DNA of 64,000 nt from Tillandsia leiboldiana (Eukaryota; Streptophyta; Magnoliopsida; Poales; Bromeliaceae), in assembly GCA_029204045.2 (NCBI GenBank), contig CM055065.1:14100508-14164507 (forward strand), in the 5' to 3' direction. Below the pieces are notes generated by a model that worked only from the letters and a program-made list of their open reading frames with translations, was not told the origin of the DNA and made no database searches. Below are positions 1 through 8,071 of this stretch, piece after piece (the stretch's first letter is position 1; each line of letters opens with the position of its first letter). Both the position numbers and the translations under genes were made by a program.

Positions 1-423
1 GCATAGAAGATATGTTGGTTCTTAACTCTGATCAATTACATATCTATATATATATTAGTTTGTCACAAACATGTTCATGACATTTGGTTTTTACGTGCAA
101 AGAAGATATGTTGGTATTTTTTTAACTATGATCAGTTTACATATCTGAATATAAATGTCATGGTAAGTATAAATGAGTTTAAACTTCATCTCTGTTTGTG
201 GTTTTTGAATAATACAAAATTCTTGAGGTATCTAACGATTTCTTTTGTCAAGAATGATTTCTTTTTGCAGAGAGTACAGATGTCTAAGTCTAGAGTCTGT
301 TTTAGGAGTTTAACTCATGTATTGTATTTTGGATCTCCATTGTAAATTTTTGTTGTATGGTGATAGCAACAAAAATATCTTTTTGAATTTTCTTTAGTGG
401 ATCTGTGTTTTGTCACGAAACCG

Positions 424-437
424 CCAAAGGGGGAGAT
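424..437 (+). other. Polypurine tract of copy A
   Basis: The purine run CAAAGGGGGAGAT lies directly before the TGTTACGG that starts the LTR. This is the expected site of plus-strand priming. The inverted equivalent in copy B is at 2446-2459. Confidence 0.8.
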
Positions 438-664
438 TGTTACGGAATTTGAGTTGGCGTAGTTTCGTGAAAGTCTCAAGTCTTGAAGATTGAAGGTGAA
501 GAAAGTTGGATCGTTTAACTCAATCTCAAGAAAGAAGAATTCAAAAGGATCAGGTATGTTTAACTAAAGAATTTGTGTGATCCGAATACTTCTTGTAGTG
601 TAGAAACACTTGGAAGAATCTTTCATTGCATAAAAATCAAAAACTGGACTTGGGACATGTTCAG

Positions 665-946
665 GATCCGGATCAGGCTGTTCGATCCGGATCCCGAAGG
701 TGGTTCGTTCATACATCGTCGCAATCCGGATCGTAGTCTCTTGATCCGGATCCCGAACGTTGAGTTTACCATCTACCTTGATCGATCCGGATCTTGCTTC
801 GCAATCCGGATCCCGAACGTTGATGTTTGGTGAACTGTATGAACGATCCGGATCGTAGTCACATGATCCGGATCCCGAACCTTCGTTTTTCTGGAATTGG
901 CTGTTTCGTTATGACGACCCGGATCTCAGTTATCACGATCTGGATC
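665..946 (+). repeat. Paired GATCCGGATC palindrome array in the Sirevirus LTR (copy A)
   Basis: Ten copies of the palindrome GATCCGGATC or near variants start at about 665, 684, 723, 743, 784, 803, 845, 865, 915 and 937. Members of a pair are about 20 bp apart and pairs recur about every 60 bp. Many are followed by CCGAAC. The array ends about 65 bp upstream of the TATA box, so an enhancer or repressor-binding role is plausible. This is inferred from position only. Confidence 0.85.
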
Positions 947-1010
947 GCCGTCCGTAAAATTCCAGAAATGGCAGGTTTTTGATTCTTATCTCCTTCCTAG
1001 GGTTTCTAAC

Positions 1011-1020
1011 CTATAAATAG
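1011..1020 (+). promoter_or_regulatory. TATA box of LTR A
   Basis: CTATAAATAG is a good plant TATA box in the middle of the LTR and is conserved in both B LTRs (1860-1869 and 10871-10880, inverted). It separates the upstream palindrome array from the downstream hairpin array. Confidence 0.75.
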
Positions 1021-1295
1021 ACCCTATGTCTTTCTTTCTAGGGTCAATCCACATAGCCGTCATTTTCATGTATCATCTTATACGGCTATAGATCCACATA
1101 TAGAGAAGAAAGGAAATCATTAGAGAATACTCTATGTTTCTTCATCTATATTGATTAGTTTGATTCTAGGTTTTCATACTCACATCTTGAGTTGAATCAA
1201 ACTAATGAATACTTAGATGGTATTTCCGATCTATCTTTGATCTAAGTATTCGGCGGATCATCACCACCCAAAAACAACGATTACCCCAAAATCGG

Positions 1296-1472
1296 CGCGT
1301 GGATTCGCGTGTCCTTGTGGATTCAAGGTTCATTCGCTCTCGTGGATTCGGAGCGAGGCACGTTCGTGGATTCGAAGGGTGCTATTGGGTGAAGACCGTG
1401 GATTCGGTCGGACGTCGTGGATTCGACGTTGGACGCCGTGGATTCGGCGTTGGGCGCAGATCGTGGATTCGA
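1296..1472 (+). repeat. GTGGATTC octamer array with complementary flanking arms (copy A)
   Basis: The octamer GTGGATTC occurs eight times (starts 1299, 1317, 1342, 1366, 1398, 1417, 1438, 1463). Most copies are enclosed by short inverted arms of differing sequence: CGC/GCG, CCTT/AAGG, CGCTC/GAGCG, TTC/GAA, GACC/GGTC, ACGTC/GACGT and ACGCC/GGCGT. The last copy has only TC/GA. The array is downstream of the TATA box, so it is probably transcribed and could form a row of small RNA hairpins. The inverted B copy (10405-10585) keeps most arms even where the octamer has changed. Confidence 0.85.
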
Positions 1473-1770
1473 GAAGCGTCTGGAGCGAGCGGAGAAGATC
1501 CTCTAGGAGCGTATGGAAAAGGTTGAGTCGTAAGTGTGTACGGTAAATCACCTTGTACGTGTTTTAATTCTAGTGGATTTCTGCCGTGTTATCGGTCCCG
1601 TGGTTTTTTACTCCGGTGATGGAGTTTTCCACGTAAAAATCTTGCGAGTTATTTTCATTTCCGCATTGGGTTTTTTATCGCAACGATTTTTGAGTGTTTA
1701 TACGTTTACACCTATTCACCCCCCTCTAGGTGTTTCTTCCCCTATTTAGATCCGTATTATATACGACCCA

Positions 1771-2445
1771 AAAGATCTTAGGCTGTATAAGATGATATTT
1801 GAATATGACGGCTATTTTTCTTTTTATCGGCCTTGCCCTAGAAAAATGAATCATAGGGTCTATTTATAGGTTAGAAACCCTAGGAAGGAGATAAGAATCA
1901 AAAACCTACCATTTCTGGATTTTTTACGGACGGCGATCCGGATCGGATTTCTGCGATCCGGATTGCAGTAGCAAGAAAGACGGTTTCCAGAAAAACAATG
2001 GTTCGGGATCCGGATCGAAATGGCTGATCCGGATCGTTCATACAGTTTCACGAAACATCAACGTTCGGGATCCGGATTGCAATTCCTGATCCGGATCGTG
2101 CAAGTAAAAAGGTAAAACTAGTGTTCGGGATCCGGATCATGAAATGCTGCGATCCGGATTGAACCAGTGTATGAACGAACACCCTTCGGGATCCGGATTG
2201 GAATGTCTGATCCGGATCCTGAACATGTCCCATGTCCAGTTTTTGATTTTTATGCAATGAAAAATTCTTCCAGGTGTTTCTACACTACAAGAAGTATTCG
2301 GATCACCAAAAATCTTTAGTTAAACATACCTGATCCTTTTGAATTCTTCTTTCTTGAGATTGAGTTAAATGATCCAACCTTCTTCACCTTCAATCTTCAA
2401 GACTTGAACCTTTCACGAAATTACGCCAACTCAAATTCCGTAACA
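1771..2445 (-). repeat. Partial 3' LTR of copy B
   Basis: This matches 10784-11456 of the 5' LTR. The roughly 680 bp that should lie to the left, including the GTGGATTC array, is absent because copy A intervenes. A TATA box (1860-1869) and ten GATCCGGATC-type palindromes (1935-2218) are present. Confidence 0.85.
1935..2218 (-). repeat. GATCCGGATC palindrome array, copy B 3' LTR
   Basis: Ten palindromes or near variants start at about 1935, 1954, 2007, 2026, 2069, 2088, 2129, 2151, 2190 and 2209. The same paired spacing as in copy A is seen. Many carry the preceding TTCGG that is CCGAA on the other strand. Confidence 0.85.
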
Positions 2446-2459
2446 ATCTCCCCCTTTGG
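2446..2459 (-). other. Polypurine tract of copy B
   Basis: ATCTCCCCCTTTGG on the plus strand reads as CCAAAGGGGGAGAT on the element's strand and touches the LTR start. Confidence 0.8.
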
Positions 2460-3150
2460 CGGTTTCGTGACAAAACACAGATCCACTAAAGAAAATTCAA
2501 AAAGATATTTTTGTTGCTATCACCATACAACAAAAAATTTACAATGGAGATCCAAAAATTTTAAAACATGAGATAAACTCCTAAAACAGACTCTAGACTT
2601 AGACATCTGTACTCTCTACACACAGAAATCATTCTTGACAAAAAGAATCGTTAGATACCTCAAGAATTGAAACATACAAAACCAAGTACAGAGATAGAGT
2701 TTATCTGATCATCATGACATTTGAGAATTCAGATATGTAAGAGAATCATAGTCAAAAACCAACATATCTTCTATGCATTCAAACACCAAATGTCACAAAG
2801 TGTTAGTCCAACATCAACTTGTTAGTCATATTACATGCCCAAATAGTTAGTCGAATAGTTAGTAGGGACATGCACACAGAACACAAGATAAAAACCAAAG
2901 TTGAAGTTGAAGTGATACTTACCTTGATGTTCACATATTCACACAGTTTTCACATCATCATTGTTCAAGTTCTCTCTAAACTCTCTCCTCCTTTTTGTCA
3001 CAAACTAAGCCAAAATTACAAAAATTTAAGGAGAGTTAAAGATTTCAAAATCGAGAAAAACCTGAGAACTAAAATTAAGGCAAAGTAAAAACAGAGCATT
3101 TAAAACCTAAAAACTGAAAACCTGCACAAGAGAATTAGTTGACAAACGAT

Positions 3151-3954
3151 TCAAGCATCTGAATCTGAGTCATTCGAGGCGGAGTCCTCAGAGCTCGTGC
3201 AACCCAGCTTTTTCAAAATTCCTTTAAGCAATCCCGAAATCGTAGAACACTCTTGTTTCATCTGATGTATTTCCTTGGACATCTTTCTGAGTCCTAGAGC
3301 CATTTTGTCTTGCTCTTGTTTGATGGAAGACTCCAGGTTTCCCTTTTGGTCAGTTCTTCTGGAATTTGAGGAACGTTGTGTGACAATTGACGGAGCAGTC
3401 TGTCCTTCATTCCGAGGAGATCTTCTTGGCAAAGAGTGTGAATTGTCAAGAGGTTCATTGCTTGGCACATTCTTTTTCCTTGTGGAAGACTTTGTCAGCT
3501 TCTTGCTCTTTAGGTAAACCTTATTTTCTTCATCAATACCCTGTTGTACTTCATCAAGAAATGTGTCCCAATCGTCTTCAGACTCAGTTTCAGTTTGAGG
3601 AGTATCCTTTGTTTTTGCTTGACCTGTTTCATTTATTTCAATACCCCGAGCTCGTCCAAGTCGTCGAGCAAGTCTTTTCCTTTTTGTCTTCCCAGAAGTT
3701 TCTTCCATGGGAGCTTTGCCCTTTTCAGCAGCAGTAGGAGGAGCCTTTGACGTTTCCGCAGGCGCCTTTCCCTTTGAAGCAGTGGGAACAGTTCTTGCTT
3801 CAACTTGAAGCTCATCCCAATCACTTGATTCCGTTTCCGACTCCGTGTCGGAATCATCCTTAGTCTTCTTTGCTTTCTTGGCCGTCTTGGGCTTGGCAGT
3901 ATCCTTGACATGAACCATGGCAGCAAGTAGGAAAATAATCCATGTGATCACCAT
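3151..3954 (-). CDS. Sirevirus ORF3 (env-like) of copy B, short form
   Basis: This 267-residue ORF lies between pol and the 3' LTR, where Sireviruses carry an optional third ORF often called env-like. Its first 15 residues are hydrophobic (a possible membrane segment). It continues as a charged, low-complexity Lys/Glu/Ser/Thr-rich chain, and a heptad-like stretch near residues 210-250 may form a coiled coil. The segment GRARGIEI near residue 100 is shared with the ORF3 of copy C (GRSRGIEI). The globular domain that follows in C is absent here, so B's ORF3 is a shortened or different version. The start at 3954 lies 25 nt after a conserved putative 3' splice site. Its function is unknown; the env label rests on position and the hydrophobic N-terminus only. 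Confidence 0.6.
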   Translation of the reverse strand: MVITWIIFLLAAMVHVKDTAKPKTAKKAKKTKDDSDTESETESSDWDELQVEARTVPTASKGKAPAETSKAPPTAAEKGKAPMEETSGKTKRKRLARRLGRARGIEINETGQAKTKDTPQTETESEDDWDTFLDEVQQGIDEENKVYLKSKKLTKSSTRKKNVPSNEPLDNSHSLPRRSPRNEGQTAPSIVTQRSSNSRRTDQKGNLESSIKQEQDKMALGLRKMSKEIHQMKQECSTISGLLKGILKKLGCTSSEDSASNDSDSDA

Positions 3955-3979
3955 TTTGATTGCTAGTGAAAAATGTATC

Positions 3980-4363
3980 CTGTGAAGACCAACTCAAGAA
4001 CACATGAAAAAATTGTTAATTTTCAAAAATTTGAAAAATTGTACCCAAACAATCATAATCATGTAGAGAGACTAAGGATCAAATTAGTTTTGCAAAAAGA
4101 ATTTTAAAAATAGATCAATTGCATGATTTTAGAAAATTCCCATTATATGCCCTAAAACCGAAATTTTTGAAATCGAAACCCAAAAATTCGTTAATCAGGA
4201 GAATACCTAGCATATAATCAAAACTAATCTACCCAGAGTTCTTATTTCAAAAAAGATTTGGCCAAAAACCATTCAGAAACGAAAAAGATAGAAAAATCTC
4301 ATCACGTTTTGAAGAAAATAGAGAAAACCTATGAAAAACGAGATTTTGATCAATAAAACTTAC
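3980..4363 (-). other. Putative 384-nt intron in the ORF3 leader (copy B)
   Basis: On the minus strand GTAAGT begins at 4363 and CTTCACAG ends at 3980, just before the ORF3 start. The interval is AT-rich as plant introns are. Copy C has the same signals with exactly the same distance (36132-35749, 384 nt). Splicing is inferred from these motifs and not shown. Confidence 0.5.
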
Positions 4364-4498
4364 TTGGATTCGAAGAACTTGGGTTAGGAAAGCTCCATGG
4401 TGCAAGGATTCTAGAGAGAGAGGCTCTAGAGACTTGAGAACAAAAGATTAAGGTAAAAGAAATCAAAACCCTTTCGTTCCATTAAAAACCCTAGCCGC

Positions 4499-4590
4499 GA
4501 TCCGGATCGGATCGAGGTTTCGATCCGGATCGGCTAGCCGCAGGAAGAAGCCTGCGTTCGGGATCCGGATCATTTAACTCGATCCGGATC
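4499..4590 (-). promoter_or_regulatory. Internal GATCCGGATC cluster upstream of ORF3 (copy B)
   Basis: Four exact GATCCGGATC palindromes start at 4499, 4522, 4562 and 4581. This is the motif of the LTR enhancer-like array. They lie about 140-230 bp upstream of the putative 5' splice site of the ORF3 leader. The location suggests an internal promoter that shares transcription factors with the LTR. A weaker version is found in copy C (36266-36362). Confidence 0.5.
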
Positions 4591-5046
4591 AGCTGCAACT
4601 TTTTCTTCAGAAAAATTTAGAAAAAATCCATAAAATCCAGAAAAAGCTTGTAACCATTTTAGCACATCAACTTTAAACAAAAATCATCGTTTCATGTCAA
4701 GAGAAATAAATTATATTAAATCTATCAATAACATTCAAATAATGACATGACAATTTATAGAAATTAAAACTTTTAAAGTTGATCAAGTTCAAACACATCC
4801 ATCATGATCTTATGAGTACGGCGTTTATCAAATCATTTAAATGGTAAAGAAAATGAATTACCAAGATCAATAGATGTTTGAAATCCCAAATAAATTATAT
4901 AATGTATCTAGACAATCTGTTGAAGAGAGTGGCTCTTTGAGCATCTTTCATTAAAAAATCACCTTATACCAACCTTGAAATTTGACAGAGTCAAGTATCT
5001 CAATATGCATTTTACTTAATCAAAAATTGAACAACCATGCTTGGTA

Positions 5047-5200
5047 TACATGTGGTAGCTGCACACAGTACTCGGACGACCGAGGTGGTAGCTCTTTCCT
5101 CCATGTGGTGGTAGTTTTCACACTCCTCATTGGGATGTAACTCTTTCCACATCTTTTGAGCATTTTACTTTTCTTAGACTCCCCCTCAATTGGCTATCAA
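5047..5200 (-). other. Conserved non-coding block after pol with an internal polypurine-like tract
   Basis: This block is strongly conserved with 36815-36970 in copy C although neither is coding. It holds three TGGTAGCT/TGGTAG boxes and, at 5169-5180, a purine tract on the minus strand (GAGGGGGAGT). It could be an extra plus-strand priming site or an RNA element. The remaining spacer between 4600 and 5524 shows nothing else I can name. Confidence 0.5.
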
Positions 5201-5524
5201 TTATTTAATATATAAAGTATTCAACCAAGGATTGATCTCGAATTCATACTCAACTAAATAGTCAAATAAGATAACAACAATACCAAGAGATCATTGAGAG
5301 AGAAATTGACTTTGATCAATTAAAAATGGTTTAATTTAAATAAATGATCAATGCATCAACTGAATTATTATGATATCCAAAGCATAATAGATTTCTAATT
5401 ATATGAAAGGATGCAAGTAAAGTCAATAATACACATGCTCAATTAATGTACTATGTATAAACATAGATAAAGAACAAAAACACAAAAACAAAACCTAACC
5501 TTAGCAAAAGTTTCAAAAGGAAGT

Positions 5525-8071
5525 TTATTTCAAAGAAAGCATTCCAATTGCTTTACGCAAATGAATAAAACGTTTTTGATCCAAAGGTTTTGTTAAGATG
5601 TCAGCTAATTGATCTTCAGTTGAAATATATGAAAGTTGAAGAGTATTTGATTCAACTAGCTCTCTAAGAAAATGATATCTAAGTTCAATGTGTTTTGTTC
5701 TAGAGTGCAACACAGGGTTTTTGGAAATGTTTATAGCACTAGTGTTGTCACAAAGAATTGTTACCGAAGTTGCTGAAATCCGGAAGTCGCTCAACACACT
5801 TTTCATCCAAATGAGTTGGGTTGAACAACTACCCGCTGAAATGTATTCCGCTTCGGCAGTCGAGAGTGCTATGCAATTCCACTTTTTACTGTGCCATGCA
5901 ACAAGGCAATGGCCAAGATAGAAGCATGCACCACTCGTGCTTTTCCGATCATCCACTGATCCTGCCCAATCGGCATCTGAGTATCCAACAATGTCCAAAC
6001 TAGTTCCCATAGGATACCAAATTCCGAAATTAATTGATCCTTTGATGTACCGGATGATCCTTTTCACCGTTTTCAGGTGAACCTCCTTTGGTGCTGATTG
6101 ATATCTCGCGCAAATCCCAACACTAAAGGATATATCCGGGCGACTAGCCGTGAGGTAAAGTAGACTTCCAATCATACTTCGATACAGTTTCTCGTCTACA
6201 TTCTCACTATGTGATTCACTTCCAAGTCCCTTGTGGCTAGTTCCCATTGGAGTCGGAAAATCCTTCGAATTTTCTAAGTCAAACTTTTTAACCAACTCCA
6301 TTGCATACTTGGATTGACACAAGTGAATACCTTCATCATTTTGTTTAATTTGCAATCCAAGAAAATAAGTCAATTCGCCCATCATGGACATCTCAAATTC
6401 GCTTTCCATGGTCTCCGCGAATTTAGAAGCATCATTATCTCTTGTTGCGCCAACTACAATGTCATCGACATAGATTTGTGCTACAATGAAATTGTTTTGA
6501 TAATGCTTCACAAAGAGAGTCCTGTCAGCTCCCCCTCGAGTATAGCCCTTCTCCAAAAGGTGCTTTGTCAACCTTTCGTACCATGCTCGCGGTGCTTGTT
6601 TCAGACCGTAAAGAGCCTTTTTCAAACGAAAAACATGGTTAGGTTGTTTATGGTCTACAAAACCTTTCGGTTGAGCCACATAAACTTTCTCATTTAAAAA
6701 CCTATTTAGAAACGCGCTCTTAACGTCCATTTGAAATAATTTGATTTTAAAATGACAAGCAATAGCAAATAGTATACGAATGGACTCGAGTCTAGCTACA
6801 GGGGCGAAAGTTTCATCAAAGTCTATACCTTCTACTTGAGAGTAGCCTTGAGCAACTAATCGTGCCTTGTTCCTGATGATAGTACCATCCTCATTTTTCT
6901 TGTTCTTGAAAATCCATTTGGTACCTATCACATTATGTTGCTTTGGAGGCTTCGTTAATTCCCAGACTTTGTTTCGCTCAAATTGATGGAGCTCTTCCTG
7001 CATTGCTTTAATCCAGTAGTCATCCTGAAGAGCTTCATCTATGTTCTTTGGTTCGATTAAAGATACGTAGCAAGCGAATCCACAAACCAACTGCCTCCGA
7101 GTTCTAACTCCTTCTTGTGGGTCTCCAATGATGTTTGATTCAGGATGATCATTGGAGATGCGTAAAGTTTGAGGTAACGGAGTACTCGGAGGTACATGAG
7201 ACGATTCCTGCACATCAGATAAACTTGAAGAACCATTAGATGCATCATTAATATTGGAAGTATTATTATGAGAAGATGCAATGGCAGGTGTATCATCATC
7301 TAGAGAGATATCGAGGGTAGATTTTTCAGATGCAAAGTGAAAAGCTTCGTCTACTTTAACATTTATAGATTCTACGATCGTCTTAGATTCCAAGTTAAAT
7401 ACCCGATATACTCTACTATTTGTAGAATACCCCAAGAAAATCCCTTCGTCACTTCGAGAGTCAAACTTTCCAAGATTTTCACGGTCACGTAAAATGTAAC
7501 ACCGACTCCCGAAGATGCGAAAATATTTGATGTTGGGTTTTCTACCACACCATAGTTCATATGGTGTATTTAACATTCCCGGGCGCAAATAAACACGGTT
7601 AATAACATAGACTGTAGTGTTCACAGCTTCAGCCCAAAAATGTAGCGGTAAATTCCGGCTGTGAAGCATAACACGTGCCATCTCTTGAACAACCCTGTTT
7701 TTGCGCTCGACAACACCATTCTGTTGAGGTGTATAGGGTGCTGAGAATTCATGCTTAATACCGTTGGAAGTGCAAAAATCAATCAATTTTGAATTTATGA
7801 ATTCTCCACCTCTATCACTTCTAACACGAATGATCTTTTCATTCTTTTCAATCATAATACGATGGCAAATCTCGTGAAAAGAATCAAAAGTATCAGCTTT
7901 CTCTTTTAAAAATGCTACCCAAGAATATCTAGAGAAATCATCAACCAATAAGAAAATATACCATTTACCTCCCAAAGATGGTTGACGAGTTGGCCAAAAG
8001 AAAGAAAAATAGTCTACATAAACTACACAACATTTAACCATATAACGATTAAAGACAAGGAAGGATTTCAC
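5525..8071 (-). pseudogene. pol: Sirevirus pol fragment: integrase core, reverse transcriptase, RNase H (copy B)
   Basis: The 848-residue open frame encodes the C-terminal part of a copia polyprotein. The integrase core has the DDE triad at about D20, D86 and E122, with 35 residues between the last two. The reverse transcriptase spans about 360-600 with YVDD at 534-537 intact. RNase H follows (SDADWAG near 698, CDNTSAI near 774, then the TKHIELRYHF motif). It lacks the protease and the integrase zinc finger that should come first. The frame opens directly where gag stops and is shifted from gag, which points to an internal deletion of roughly a kilobase at the gag-pol boundary. The enzyme cores look otherwise sound, with long uninterrupted reading. 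Confidence 0.9.

Larger units (their letters stand above)
1..1770 (+). mobile_element. Sirevirus copy A (Ty1/copia), 3' end only
   Basis: This is the 3' end of a plus-strand Ty1/copia element that enters from the left edge. Positions 1-437 are non-coding internal sequence before the polypurine tract, and 438-1770 is its 3' LTR. The whole stretch is the inverted counterpart of 2776-1771, which belongs to copy B, so the two elements face each other tail to tail. No coding region of A lies in the window. The LTR ends in CA at 1770, directly beside the broken 3' LTR of B, which is what an insertion of A into that LTR would give. The rest of A and the other half of B's LTR should lie to the left of the window. 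Confidence 0.85.
438..1770 (+). repeat. 3' LTR of Sirevirus copy A
   Basis: The LTR starts TGTTACGG after the polypurine tract and ends GACCCA. It aligns along its length with the complete inverted LTR at 10104-11456 (1353 bp). From 5' to 3' it holds a GATCCGGATC palindrome array, a TATA box (1011-1020) and a GTGGATTC hairpin array (1296-1472). The last few bases differ from the other copy (CCCAACA there, CCCA here). Confidence 0.85.

Noticed and set aside
3275..3750. Plus-strand ORFs opposite ORF3 of copy B
   Set aside because: They are shadows of the coding strand; ORF3 is supported by the matching ORF and leader signals in copy C.
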